Source: Synechococcus lacustris
GTDB taxonomy: Bacteria > Cyanobacteriota > Cyanobacteriia > PCC-6307 > Cyanobiaceae
Length of the DNA stretch: 64,000 bases
Direction of reading: 5' to 3'
NCBI GenBank assembly: GCA_903943975.1
Contig: CAJAQB010000003.1
Coordinates: forward strand, 1 to 64,000
Positions 46,785 through 55,105 of the stretch are shown piece by piece. The notes under the pieces were generated by a model that was not told the DNA's origin, ran no database searches, and saw nothing but the letters and a program-made list of their open reading frames with translations. The translations under genes and the position numbers were made by a program. Every line of letters begins with the position of its first letter. Positions within the stretch are counted from its first letter, which is position 1.

Positions 46785-47081
46785 ATGACTTTGCGAGACC
46801 TAATTGATCGCCTCCTGGGCCGCCAGCAGGCCAGCGGCCCCACCGCAAAACATCGGCTGCAGCTGGTGCTCGCCCATGACCGCAGTGACCTCAACCCTGA
46901 GTTACTGCAACGAATGCGCAAGGAAATCCTTGAGGTGGTGAGCAAATACGTGGAGCTCGACCTCGAGGGGGGCGACGTGAGCCTGGAAACCGAAGAACGC
47001 ACCACGGCGCTGGTGGCCAACCTGCCGATCCGGCGGGTTAAAGACACGGCGCTACAGACCCTGGCCAGCGGGGAATCCTGA
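46785..47081 (+). CDS. minE: Cell division topological factor MinE
   Basis: The 98-residue protein contains [15 protein letters not shown], an N-terminal membrane/MinD-contact helix, then [37 protein letters not shown] and a C-terminal strand ending in VANLPI. MinE triggers MinD ATP hydrolysis and sets up pole-to-pole oscillation. ATG 46785 was chosen; the frame to 46617 overlaps minD out of register. Confidence 0.95.
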   Translation: MTLRDLIDRLLGRQQASGPTAKHRLQLVLAHDRSDLNPELLQRMRKEILEVVSKYVELDLEGGDVSLETEERTTALVANLPIRRVKDTALQTLASGES

Positions 47082-47117
47082 GGGTCTGTTTGCCCTGGGC
47101 CCTAGGCCCCGCAGCCC

Positions 47118-47315
47118 TTGGAACCAAACCGCTTCACCCGCGCCCAACGGGGCGTGCTCGATTACCTGCTGCTGGGTTGGAGCAACCGGGAGGTGGCCCG
47201 CCAGCTGCAGCTTTCGGTGCGCACGGTGGAAACCCACGTGGAGGCCCTGCTGCGGCGCAGCCGCACCAGAAATAGAACTGCCCTGGTGGCCTGGTGGCTG
47301 CAGTCACAGCAGTAA
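47118..47315 (+). CDS. Stand-alone LuxR-type HTH protein
   Basis: The 65-residue protein is little more than a GerE/LuxR DNA-binding domain: FTRAQRGVLDYLLLGWSNRE, VARQLQLSVRTVETHVEALL and RRSRTRNRTALVAWWL. There is no receiver or ligand domain. TTG 47118 is the only start giving the full domain. It follows minE by 36 bases and is immediately before tRNA-Thr. Confidence 0.8.
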   Translation: MEPNRFTRAQRGVLDYLLLGWSNREVARQLQLSVRTVETHVEALLRRSRTRNRTALVAWWLQSQQ

Positions 47316-47326
47316 ACTGAAGCTAC

Positions 47327-47398
47327 GCCGGCTTAGCTCAGTGGTAGAGCAGCGCTTTTGTAAAGCGAAGGTCATCGGTTCAAATCCGTTAGCCGGCT
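47327..47398 (+). tRNA. tRNA-Thr (TGT)
   Basis: A 72-base cloverleaf: GCCGGCT pairs with AGCCGGC, the loop reads TTTGTAA (TGT), and the T arm has GGTTCAAATCC. AT-richer accessory genes start 50 bases after it. Confidence 0.95.
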
Positions 47399-47447
47399 TC
47401 CCAACCTTTGCCCCAGCGGGGCTCACCAACCACCCGTAGGGATGTAA

Positions 47448-48065
47448 GTGCGCATTGCAGTGTCGGGATCCCACTCCCTAGGCAAATCAACGGTCGTAAA
47501 TCAATGGGTGGCGGCCCAGCCGAGCTACCTACGGGAGGAGGAGCCCTATCGCGCCCTTGGCCTGCACGGACCCTACGAAATAAAATTTCGTGATTTATCA
47601 ACTAGGCTGCAAAATGGCATACAACTTTATTACAACATAGGCCGCATTCATCGCTATTCAAACCCAACAGATCAGGTTATCTTTGATCGGTCACCGGTAG
47701 ATTATATCGCCTATTCACAATACACTGCCAACCAGAGAAGCACAGATATTGATACTGAATTTGTTGAGTCTATGGTTCCTGCTGTAAAAGAGTGCCTAGA
47801 TCACCTAGACATTCTCGCCTTCGTGCCCAAATCAGACGAATGGCCCGTGGCCATGGAGGAGGATGGCATCAGACCCGTAGATAATGAGTATCGCGATGAA
47901 GTGGATAGGATCTTCAAAGAAATCTATCGCGATGGGCGCTTTAATCTGTTGCCAGAGCGGAATGGGCCAAAGCTGATTGAACTGATAGGCTCCCCGCAGC
48001 AGCGGTTAGATCAACTGGAGCAGTGTATTATTGAGATTGAAACCAACGAAAGAGGCAGAAAATAA
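47448..48065 (+). CDS. AAA/P-loop kinase-like protein
   Basis: The 205-residue protein begins with MRIAVSGSHSLGKSTVVNQW, a Walker A loop, and has QVIFDRSPVDYIAYSQY as a probable Walker B/DRS motif of deoxynucleoside-kinase-like or AAA_28 ATPases. The remainder has no recognised domain. The gene is AT-richer than the core genes before the tRNA, which suggests a transferred block. Confidence 0.65.
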   Translation: MRIAVSGSHSLGKSTVVNQWVAAQPSYLREEEPYRALGLHGPYEIKFRDLSTRLQNGIQLYYNIGRIHRYSNPTDQVIFDRSPVDYIAYSQYTANQRSTDIDTEFVESMVPAVKECLDHLDILAFVPKSDEWPVAMEEDGIRPVDNEYRDEVDRIFKEIYRDGRFNLLPERNGPKLIELIGSPQQRLDQLEQCIIEIETNERGRK

Positions 48066-48100
48066 GGGGAACTCAAATCCCACAATTATTTATCAATAAC

Positions 48101-49150
48101 ATGCAGAAACGGCTCACAGAGGTTGATTCAAGCGAACCGGACCTACCAAGAATCAATGAATTAGACCTGGTGCGCCTAATACTGGCAACGGCAGTTGTCT
48201 GCCAACACGCCACGATCCTTGCCCATGCCCCAATACTGGCACCATTAGGCTCAATCCCTGCGGTGCCAATATTCATCTACCTAAGCGGACTACTGGTAAG
48301 CGAAAGCCTAAAGAGATCAAAAAATACCAGCGACTACCTAGGCAAGCGTATAAGGAGAATTCTCCCAGCTTACATAACAATTGTAGTAATTGGCGGCTTG
48401 CTGGCGTGGGGCAAAGCAATGCTAGCAAGGGCGCCAGGCACATCAATTCAATCACTAATTAATTATTTCAGCAACAACCTGCTGTTCCTTAATTTTCGCT
48501 ATCCCTGCGCCTACCCACTTCCCCTAGGCCAAGATCCGAATCTTTGCGCTGTCAACGGCAGCCTATGGAGCATAAAGTATGAATTAGTTTTCTATCTTCT
48601 CCTGCCAATACTTATTGGATGTAGCTCCCAGATCAAGGGAAAATTTTTAGCTCGAAGCCTCGGCCTTGGCAGCTGGCTTGCCCTTGGCATCTACTCAAAT
48701 ATGCCTATATACACAACAATAATACTCTGCTTTCTGGCCGGCGTAGGGGTCTCCCACTGGAAAAAGCCTATTCTCAATAATCTAGAGAAATTACCAGCAA
48801 CCAACCCAAAAATTCGCGCCCTTTGCGCCATAGCAATTACCGGCTTAAGCGGAGCCGGCTTACCACTTTTTCTGACGCTTCCCCTGATTACACTCGTCTC
48901 ATTTTACCCAACAAAACCGCAGGCCCAAGCCCTAAATATACTAAAATTTGGAGATCTATCCTATGGCATATATCTTATCCACTTTCCAATAATACAGATA
49001 TTTATCACCAGCCTACCCAGAAACTTCAAGGAAACCGCCTGGTGCTCACTGCTGAGCCTTGCAGCCAGTGCAATTTTAGCCGCACTGCTCTACCAGGGAG
49101 TGGAGAAAAGATTCCTTGGAAAATCAAACCACTACGTATGCGGAGGCTAA
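48101..49150 (+). CDS. Acyltransferase 3 (OafA/YrhL) family protein
   Basis: The 349-residue membrane protein has INELDLVRLILATAVVCQHA, the start typical of acyltransferase-3 enzymes, then FIYLSGLLVSESLKRS, GKRIRRILPAYITIVV, and about ten helices. SLWSIKYELVFYLLLPIL carries the conserved W-[ST]-hydrophobic region. Such enzymes O-acetylate surface sugars. Base composition is AT-rich, and it starts 35 bases after the kinase-like gene. Confidence 0.82.
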   Translation: MQKRLTEVDSSEPDLPRINELDLVRLILATAVVCQHATILAHAPILAPLGSIPAVPIFIYLSGLLVSESLKRSKNTSDYLGKRIRRILPAYITIVVIGGLLAWGKAMLARAPGTSIQSLINYFSNNLLFLNFRYPCAYPLPLGQDPNLCAVNGSLWSIKYELVFYLLLPILIGCSSQIKGKFLARSLGLGSWLALGIYSNMPIYTTIILCFLAGVGVSHWKKPILNNLEKLPATNPKIRALCAIAITGLSGAGLPLFLTLPLITLVSFYPTKPQAQALNILKFGDLSYGIYLIHFPIIQIFITSLPRNFKETAWCSLLSLAASAILAALLYQGVEKRFLGKSNHYVCGG

Positions 49151-49196
49151 CCTGGTATCAAAGGGCGGCTCTGTCGCCAAATCCAGGAACTCCAGC

Positions 49197-49769
49197 ATGA
49201 AAGGACGCTATCGGGTATCATTGCTCATCTTGCTATTAAGCGGAGTTGGCGGCTATCTATACTTTAGCCCTTTCATAAGCCTATACAAACTATATCGGGC
49301 AGTATCAGAGCACAACACCAGGGAAATCGAAGCGGGAATTGATTTCCATTCCCTGCGGGAAAACATCAGGCCCCAGGTTAAAGCCAAGGTTAATAAAGAA
49401 CTAGAAAAATCCCTGGGCGGACAGAATTTCATCTCCTCTGGGCTGGCCGGCCTGGGCATGGCCGTAGCCAATCCCCTGGTAGATCAAAAAGTAGATGAAG
49501 CCATAAGCCCTGGGGGTTTACAGGCACTTTTAACAACCCTAGAGCAAGCTAATAATAAAACCAATCTCCAAAACAACCCAAGCCCGCAAGGGCTGCAGCC
49601 AGCAATGACCAGCACCATTCAAGAGCTAAAATCACTTAAATTTGGCTACGAAAATATAAATCAATTCCAGATGCAACTGCAAGACCCCAGCAGTAAGCAA
49701 CCTATTGGCGTTAGCATGCAACGCCAGAACCTGCTGGACTGGAAAGTTGTAGCAGTGCAACTACCGTAA
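49197..49769 (+). CDS. DUF2939-like exported protein
   Basis: The 190-residue protein begins with an N-terminal membrane anchor (YRVSLLILLLSGVGGYLYFS), then FISLYKLYRAVSEHNTREIEA and DFHSLRENIRPQVKAKVNKEL, which resembles DUF2939. The C-terminal part (FGYENINQFQMQLQD, LDWKVVAVQLP) looks like a lipid- or stress-related beta domain, function unknown. ATG 49197 is preferred over the frame start at 49116, which overlaps the acyltransferase. Confidence 0.65.
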   Translation: MKGRYRVSLLILLLSGVGGYLYFSPFISLYKLYRAVSEHNTREIEAGIDFHSLRENIRPQVKAKVNKELEKSLGGQNFISSGLAGLGMAVANPLVDQKVDEAISPGGLQALLTTLEQANNKTNLQNNPSPQGLQPAMTSTIQELKSLKFGYENINQFQMQLQDPSSKQPIGVSMQRQNLLDWKVVAVQLP

Positions 49770-49886
49770 CATCGGCCAATTCCCCATTGGGATAAAGGCA
49801 ATTAGCCTTCGCAAATTGGGGCTAGCAAAAGTAGAAATAGGCCTAAACTTTATGCTATAAACATAGCAGTTAGAACAACCAACCCC

Positions 49887-50468
49887 ATGACCCTCGCCAA
49901 ACTACTCGCCGGTTTCAGTGCCAGCATCCTGGTGGGCACAGTTGGCCTTAGCAGCCCTAGCCAGGCCCAGGCAAAAATCTATGGTTTTCAATGCCTGAAG
50001 GCAGGTCCTGCCAATGCCCCGGCCTATGTGATTGCCCTTGGCAACATGCCCGCCCCGGAGGGGGGCACCGCCTCCAGTTCGGTGAAGGCAGCGCCCTTGG
50101 CCGGTTCTAATGCCGTGCCGATTGCCTTGGTTACCGCTGATATAAAGGGCTACCCAGTGGAACTACGTTGCTCCACCATTGCCGCCCGGCTCACCAACTT
50201 GGCCCTAGCCACCGGTACCGCTAGCCCCGTGGGCATCATCAACCTCACCGACAATCTGATCGGTGGCACCGTGAAAGCTCAACCGGTGATTGCCATCGGC
50301 AGTCTGAGCCCTAGCGATGTGGTGGCCACCCTCGGCAAAGGCGTAGATGCCAAGAAGGCCCTAGGGGTGCTTGATGCCCGGATCGAACGGGTTGCCGCCC
50401 GCAAGGCGATAAGCAATGCCCTCAAGGATGGCGACATCATCGAGTTCATTATTTTTAGCGGCAACTGA
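49887..50468 (+). CDS. Exported hypothetical protein, COP23-like at best
   Basis: The 193-residue protein has a signal peptide (LLAGFSASILVGTVGLSSPSQA). The mature part contains a Cys pair region (FQCLKAG and PVELRCSTIAARLTNLAL) that faintly resembles COP23-type circadian exported proteins. That similarity is too weak for an assignment. A C-terminal helix (ARIERVAARKAISNAL) and hydrophobic end follow. Located in the AT-richer block but itself higher in GC. Confidence 0.55.
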   Translation: MTLAKLLAGFSASILVGTVGLSSPSQAQAKIYGFQCLKAGPANAPAYVIALGNMPAPEGGTASSSVKAAPLAGSNAVPIALVTADIKGYPVELRCSTIAARLTNLALATGTASPVGIINLTDNLIGGTVKAQPVIAIGSLSPSDVVATLGKGVDAKKALGVLDARIERVAARKAISNALKDGDIIEFIIFSGN

Positions 50469-50543
50469 GAAGCTGGTTGCTGAAAACTATGCGTCGCTGC
50501 AAACCCAGCGGCGCTAAAAAATATGCAACGCCGGAGCTAACCC

Positions 50544-50939
50544 ATGATAAAAGTCACAAATTCAACTGGCGGCTTTGATACTGCCTTTGCCCCCCGCTTT
50601 GGCCCCCGCTTTGGCCCATTCCTTGGAGTCAGCCTTGGCACCGCCATTGGCATTGGCCTGAGTTTCTTATCGCTTATAAATGGGCCCAGCCCAGCCCTGG
50701 CCCAGGCCTGCGGTTGTGCCTGCGCGCAACCAACAGTGGGTTACCTGGGTAGCAATGGTTCTTGCATTTGCCCCTGCGCCACTATTAATACCCCAGCCCT
50801 GAATGTGGATACCTTGACCGGACCGGCGGGTCCAGCTAAGCAAGCAGTCGACTGGGACGCCCCCTATTGGGGTACAGACCCAGACTTTGATGGCTTTGGC
50901 TGGGGCGGCTGGGGCGGTTGGCCCGGAGACTTCTATTAG
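50544..50939 (+). CDS. Small exported Cys- and Gly/Trp-rich protein
   Basis: The 131-residue protein has a hydrophobic signal (LGVSLGTAIGIGLSFLSLI), then a Cys cluster ACGCACAQP with CICPCATIN, and ends DGFGWGGWGGWPGDFY. I know no family for it. The spaced Cys could form disulfides or bind metal, and the Gly/Trp end suggests a surface role. Confidence 0.55.
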   Translation: MIKVTNSTGGFDTAFAPRFGPRFGPFLGVSLGTAIGIGLSFLSLINGPSPALAQACGCACAQPTVGYLGSNGSCICPCATINTPALNVDTLTGPAGPAKQAVDWDAPYWGTDPDFDGFGWGGWGGWPGDFY

Positions 50940-50957
50940 GGCCCCGAAATGGGGCCC
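50939..50957. terminator. GC-rich hairpin between convergent genes
   Basis: GGGCCCC, loop GAAAT, GGGGCCC lies between the small exported gene and cpcC. No T-run follows in either direction, so it may act as an RNA-stability hairpin rather than a classic terminator. Confidence 0.5.
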
Positions 50958-50976
50958 CCTAGCAACTGGACCTAGA

Positions 50977-51891
50977 TCAGCGCACTGCCACGTCAAGCAC
51001 CACACCGCCAAGCTTGGAGATGCGCTCCAGCGCTTGATTCATGCGGTTTAGGGGAACACGCATCACGTAGTCGCTGCTGCGAGACACATCAATGTTGCAG
51101 AGTGCCGATGCGGTGATGATCGCCACCCGACCACGCTGGGCCCCAACCAAGGCATGGGCCCGCTCGGCGTGGATAGGGCTGCTATCGGCACGGCCGGTGC
51201 GCAGATCGGCATCGCTGTACAGGTCGGAACCACTGCTTTGGGTGGCCTTGAAGTAGGAAGTGCCGGAGAAACGGGGGCGGATGCCAGATACGGCCACGGC
51301 ACGGTTTTGGTGCAGGGCTTGACCCAGTTTGAATTGGGTGCCAGCACCATCACCCTTCACTGAGGCGGCAGCCCCCCGGGCCAGTTGCATCAGCCAGGAG
51401 AACTGTTGCCCCTGCAGGCCATTGGAGTAATCCCAGCCATGCAGGAAGGGCACCACATCCGAGCCAAAGCGATCCTGGTATTCATTGCTATCGAGATAGG
51501 AATCAATCTCAGCGTCGTAGCCCTGCCCCTGCAGGGTGGTGAAATGCTGCAGCATCTCGGCCTTGTTATGGGGGGCCCGGCCGAGCAGATGCTTGTGATT
51601 CAGCTCAATGAAGCGATAGGGATTGCAATTTTCAAAGAAACGAGCCCGATAAAGGCCACTCTTGGCAAGGGTGCGCACAAATTCACGCACATTCAGGTAA
51701 CCATTACGAAACAACGACTCAGCAGCGCCAAGCCGCTCGCTGTCCATCACATATTGCTGACCCAGCACCTGCTGATAGATCGCCCGGATGATGGAATCGC
51801 GATCTTGGGCTGAGGCCGCAGACCAATTCTCCTTATTGCGGTCGTTGGCGAAGCGGTCAATGCCTAGGGCAGGCGCTTGAACGAGGGTCAT
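50977..51891 (-). CDS. cpcC: Phycocyanin-associated rod linker
   Basis: The 304-residue protein has an N-terminal phycobilisome linker domain (residues about 20-150: DRDSIIRAIYQQVLGQQYVM, GYLNVREFVRTLAKSGLYRARFFE in pieces, FIELNHKHLLGRAP) and a C-terminal CpcD-like domain (about 245-304: DYVMRVPLNRMNQALERIS). It joins phycocyanin hexamers in the rod. ATG 51891 is the family start. It is on the same strand as cpcBA but 0.9 kb farther on, past a tRNA and a small gene on the other strand. Confidence 0.9.
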   Translation of the reverse strand: MTLVQAPALGIDRFANDRNKENWSAASAQDRDSIIRAIYQQVLGQQYVMDSERLGAAESLFRNGYLNVREFVRTLAKSGLYRARFFENCNPYRFIELNHKHLLGRAPHNKAEMLQHFTTLQGQGYDAEIDSYLDSNEYQDRFGSDVVPFLHGWDYSNGLQGQQFSWLMQLARGAAASVKGDGAGTQFKLGQALHQNRAVAVSGIRPRFSGTSYFKATQSSGSDLYSDADLRTGRADSSPIHAERAHALVGAQRGRVAIITASALCNIDVSRSSDYVMRVPLNRMNQALERISKLGGVVLDVAVR

Positions 51892-52238
51892 GGGATTAAC
51901 AGGCAAGCGGTAGGGGGGATGTCGACACTGGAACGGCAATCTTCACAGGCCTAAAGGTCATAAATCTTTATTGAGATTTATTGCGACGGCCTAGCCGCCC
52001 CCGGGCCAACCCTGGGGAGCGCTCGGGGTTTCCTTGGCGGAAACACCAGGATTCCTCGGGGTTTATGCATTTAATGCATAAATCAGCCCCCCCCCCCCCC
52101 GCAAACGGGGTAAAAAGTCAAAAGCGCATGATAACTTTACAGGGAATGGGTAATGGTGGTGTCAACCAAGTCTCCATGCCTTCTAGTCCAATAGCTCTAC
52201 CCCCCCATTAGCCGCTGCCGCATCACCAAGAAATAGCA
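51892..52238. other. cpcC upstream region with dyad and C run
   Basis: No gene is seen in 347 bases. It contains the dyad at 52062-52082 (TTTATGCAT, TTA, ATGCATAAA) that matches the one at 25838, and a run of 14 C at 52087-52100 five bases after it. The cpcC promoter should lie here. Confidence 0.55.
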
Positions 52239-52418
52239 ATGAATTTCAAAACCCCAAAGCGCATTTCCGTTACCATTCCAAATGCCACCTATGAAATGTT
52301 GCTGAAGGCCAGCGAAAAACAGGGCCGCTCAATCAGCAACCTGGCAGCCTTCCTACTGGAAAGTTCCCTAAAAAATGATTTAGAAAGCCCCAAAAAAGCC
52401 GAGAAAACTAGCAAATAG
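52239..52418 (+). CDS. Small ribbon-helix-helix protein
   Basis: A 59-residue frame from ATG 52239 encodes KRISVTIPNATYEMLLKAS, EKQGRSISNLAAFLLESSL and a Lys-rich tail. This is the CopG-type ribbon-helix-helix DNA-binding pattern, with a beta strand then two helices. It lies between cpcC and cpcA on the opposite strand. No toxin partner is adjacent; a regulator is more likely. Confidence 0.7.
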   Translation: MNFKTPKRISVTIPNATYEMLLKASEKQGRSISNLAAFLLESSLKNDLESPKKAEKTSK

Positions 52419-52479
52419 CAAATCTTTAGGCGTTGGGGCTTGCCAGAGGTGGGGGCACTCCGCTAAAAAGGGTGCTTGG

Positions 52480-52551
52480 GGGTTGCTAGCTCAGCGGTAG
52501 AGCAGTCGGCTCTTAACCGATCGGTCCTCAGTTCGAATCTGAGGCAACCCA
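52480..52551 (+). tRNA. tRNA-Lys (CTT)
   Basis: A 72-base cloverleaf: GGGTTGC pairs with GCAACCC, loop CTCTTAA gives anticodon CTT, and the T arm has AGTTCGAATCT. It is opposite in strand to the flanking phycocyanin genes. Confidence 0.94.
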
Positions 52552-52751
52552 TCCCCATCCCAACCCAGCTGCCTGAAGCCACAGCCTTAGATGTGCTTTC
52601 AAATAGCTAGGCATGTGCCTTCAGCTACTGGGGGTTAGCCACCCTGCTAGCAGAATTAAAGAGTTCTCGGCCCAGGTCGAGTTTGTTGGGTACTTAGGGG
52701 TCTTGGCCTAGCCATGGCCCCTTTTTAGTGGGAACTGCTAAGCACATAAGC

Positions 52752-52776
52752 AAAAAAAGGGCCCCAGAGGGGCCCC
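52752..52776 (-). terminator. Intrinsic terminator after cpcA
   Basis: On the minus strand GGGGCCCC, loop TCT, GGGGCCC is followed by TTTTTTT. It starts about 40 bases after the cpcA stop, so most cpcBA transcripts should end here, before cpcC. Confidence 0.85.
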
Positions 52777-52817
52777 AAGCAACAGAAACGCAGATGTTCT
52801 AGATCTGAATTGCTAGC

Positions 52818-53309
52818 TCAGATGAGTGCGTTGATTGCGTAGTCGATATAGTTGTTGGCAATCACACCGGGGTCGCCAGCGATGCCGTGGTTGGCCTTGA
52901 TGTAGTTCAGGGCTTCCACGTACCAGGAGGGGGAGAGTTCGAAAGCGCGGTTGATCTCGTCGAGACCGGCGATCAGGTAGTCGTCTAGGGGGCCGGTGCC
53001 GCCTGCCACCAGGGAGTAGGTGATGTGACGGAGGTAGTAGCCGATGTCACGGGAGCACTTGGCCTTGCCACGGGCATCGTGGGAATAGTTATTCCCCTGG
53101 AGCTGGGTGGTGTAGGGGAACTTGGCGTAAACGGCATTGGCGGCGCCATTCACCAGGGCATCGGCGTTGGCGGTGAGAGCCTTGGCGGCGGTAATCGCAT
53201 TGGCGGCACGCTCGTAGCGACCGAAGGCAGCAACCAGCTCAGAGTTGCTGAGGTAGCGGCCCTGGGAATCAGCGGCGGCTACGGCCTCGGTGAGAGGAGT
53301 TTTAGACAT
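52818..53309 (-). CDS. cpcA: C-phycocyanin alpha subunit
   Basis: The 163-residue protein is Cpc[22 protein letters not shown] at the start, the bilin-attachment Cys84 in [20 protein letters not shown], and [19 protein letters not shown] with [14 protein letters not shown]. It binds one phycocyanobilin and pairs with CpcB. A 120-base spacer with tandem repeats separates it from cpcB. Confidence 0.97.
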   Translation of the reverse strand: MSKTPLTEAVAAADSQGRYLSNSELVAAFGRYERAANAITAAKALTANADALVNGAANAVYAKFPYTTQLQGNNYSHDARGKAKCSRDIGYYLRHITYSLVAGGTGPLDDYLIAGLDEINRAFELSPSWYVEALNYIKANHGIAGDPGVIANNYIDYAINALI

Positions 53310-53352
53310 GGTTAGGAAGAAGAAATGAAAGGGAACTAACTAGAAACTCTTG

Positions 53353-53442
53353 CTCAGGAAACGGTTTCTCAGGAAACAGTTTCTCAGGAAACAGTTTCTC
53401 AGAAAACGGTTTCTCAGGAAACAGTTTCTCAGGAAACTGCAG
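53353..53442. repeat. 15-base tandem repeat between cpcB and cpcA
   Basis: Five full copies of CTCAGGAAACAGTTT (with A/G changes) and a sixth partial copy that contains the cpcB stop codon. Each copy includes the near-palindrome GAAACAGTTTC. The array ends at 53442 inside cpcB and seems to have grown from that gene's 3' end. Confidence 0.9.
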
Positions 53443-53950
53443 CGGCAGCGCGGTCGAAGTAGGTGCCGATTTCGGAGGCCAGGGCCGAGCAGTCACCCTG
53501 GGTGATGCCGTTGCGATCGTTGACCAAATCGATGGCGGCTGCCTTGATATTGCGGATGCCTTCAGCCACGGAAGCGCCGGGAACGCCGAGGGCTAGGTAG
53601 GTTTCACGCAGACCATTCAGGGCGCGGTCTTCCAACACGGACGCATCACCGAGGTAGACCGCGTAGGTGATGTAACGCAGGATGATGTCTAGGTCGCGCA
53701 GGCAGGCGGCAAGACGACGGTGGGTGTAGGCATTACCACCGGGGGCAATCAGAGCAGGCTGTTGCTCGAACAGGGCACGGGCCCCATTGGTGACAAGGGT
53801 GGAGGCGTTGGAGGTGATGCGATTTACGGCATCCAAACGCTTGAAGCCACCAGCCACAACACCCGAAAGGGCATCCAGCTGACCGGCATTGAGGAATTCG
53901 CCACGGGCATCTGCCTGGGCAACTACCTTAGTAAAGGCGTCAAAAGTCAT
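53429..53950 (-). CDS. cpcB: C-phycocyanin beta subunit
   Basis: The 173-residue protein is Cpc[21 protein letters not shown], the Cys82 site in [20 protein letters not shown], and the Cys153 site in [19 protein letters not shown]. It carries two phycocyanobilins. ATG 53950 has AGGAG eight bases upstream. First gene of cpcBA. Confidence 0.97.
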   Translation of the reverse strand: MTFDAFTKVVAQADARGEFLNAGQLDALSGVVAGGFKRLDAVNRITSNASTLVTNGARALFEQQPALIAPGGNAYTHRRLAACLRDLDIILRYITYAVYLGDASVLEDRALNGLRETYLALGVPGASVAEGIRNIKAAAIDLVNDRNGITQGDCSALASEIGTYFDRAAAAVS

Positions 53951-54086
53951 GGGAAAGGGCTCCTGGTCCCAACGGGGGGGGAATCGAGAGATTGAGAAAA
54001 GATGCATAAAATGTGAAGGACCGAGGGTCCAACACCTGCATCTCACCGGTGCAGTCTCACGAGCAGTGCCGTTGCATCAGCTACGA

Positions 54087-54092
54087 ATTTTA
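54087..54092 (-). promoter_or_regulatory. Candidate -10 box of cpcBA
   Basis: On the minus strand TGTAAAAT is an extended -10 (TAAAAT at 54092-54087), about 135 bases before the cpcB ATG. No good -35 hexamer is seen, and the leader would be long. Confidence 0.3.
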
Positions 54093-54280
54093 CAAAGAGT
54101 CATCTGCGAAGAGATTTAGGTATTTTCGATTACATCTGAGCCTTATTTAGCGGAGAATTTTGGCCAAAGATCGCGAGCAATAGTCTATTTAAATTCAACT
54201 GATGTAATCGAAACCACAGGGGCAAGTAGCTCCCGCCACACCCCGGGGGGCTGGGGCGGGCACGGCAGCTCGAGCCGCTG

Positions 54281-54340
54281 GGCAAGCTCTGGCGGCTAGG
54301 CCGTCGCCTCGGCAAGCTCTGGCGGCCAGGGAGGCTCAAG
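54281..54340. repeat. 30-base imperfect tandem repeat
   Basis: GGCAAGCTCTGGCGGC occurs at 54281-54296 and 54311-54326. The gap 53951-54432 holds this repeat and the cpcB leader and no gene. Confidence 0.7.
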
Positions 54341-54432
54341 CAACTCGGCAAATAATCGGCAGCATTCCCGAGGCAGGAGCAGAAAACCCCAGTAGCCAGG
54401 CCTATTCTTGGCCTAGCAAACCCCAACTGGTG

Positions 54433-54903
54433 ATGTACAAACATTTGCTGGTGGCGATTGATGGATCCCACCTCTCCGCCGCCGCCGTTCAGGAAGCAAT
54501 CCAATTTGCCAAGGCAATTGGGGCCCGCATCACATTTTTCAACGCCCTTGAAAATTTCTATGCCACCACCCTTGTGGGGGCTGATGGACTCACCATTGAT
54601 CCAACCGTAGCGATCAGCCTAGCCAAGGCAAACAAGCTGTTCTCCACGTCAATCCTCGAAAAGGCCAAGGATCTGGCCCAGCAAGCTGGCGTTGTTGCCG
54701 AAACAGAAATCTCAGAAAATATTCTGGTCTACGAAGGAATAATTGATGCAGCCCAAAGCCATGGCTGTGATCTGATCTTCATGGCTTCCCATGGACGCAA
54801 GGGGCTATCGGCCCTGATGATCGGCAGCGAGACCCAGCGGGTGCTCAACCACAGCACCATTCCCGTGCTCGTTTTCCGCGGAGAACCCAGTAACAAAGCC
54901 TGA
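54433..54903 (+). CDS. Universal stress protein (UspA family)
   Basis: The 156-residue protein has HLLVAIDGSHLSAAAVQEAI at the N-terminus and the ATP-binding signature LIFMASHGRKGLSALMIGSE with the closing STIPVLVFR strand. ATG 54433 follows a GTG codon. USPs act in stress survival; this one is single-domain and stands alone. Confidence 0.92.
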   Translation: MYKHLLVAIDGSHLSAAAVQEAIQFAKAIGARITFFNALENFYATTLVGADGLTIDPTVAISLAKANKLFSTSILEKAKDLAQQAGVVAETEISENILVYEGIIDAAQSHGCDLIFMASHGRKGLSALMIGSETQRVLNHSTIPVLVFRGEPSNKA

Positions 54904-54918
54904 TCGTCCCCGTGCCGG

Positions 54919-54952
54919 CACCATGGCAGGCATGGCACCATGGCAGGCATGG
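54919..54952. repeat. 17-base tandem duplication
   Basis: Two exact copies of CACCATGGCAGGCATGG, followed by a degenerate third. The stretch 54904-55291 has no gene and is full of short tandem duplications. Confidence 0.85.
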
Positions 54953-55063
54953 CGTCATGGCGACACCCCTAGGGCCAGAGTCTCTTGAATTTGACCCTAG
55001 TCAGATGACCCTAGTCATTTTCATTAGAGTCGGCGGAGAAGTGTCGCCAAGCTGCCTTTTGGG

Positions 55064-55092
55064 GTTAAGCCTCACGCAGTTAAGCCTCACGG
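55064..55092. repeat. 15-base tandem duplication
   Basis: GTTAAGCCTCACG occurs twice with a period of 15. A similar doubled GACCCTAGTCA lies just upstream at about 54992-55016. Confidence 0.75.
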
Positions 55093-55105
55093 CTTGCCGC
55101 TGCCC

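Noticed and set aside
53302-53496. Minus-strand frame with repeated FPEKL-type units
   Set aside because: It is the out-of-frame reading of the 15-base DNA repeat and the cpcB end; no start signal.
54130-54504. Minus frame of 124 codons before the stress protein
   Set aside because: Ser/Arg/Pro-rich translation produced by the repeat and antisense of the stress protein start.
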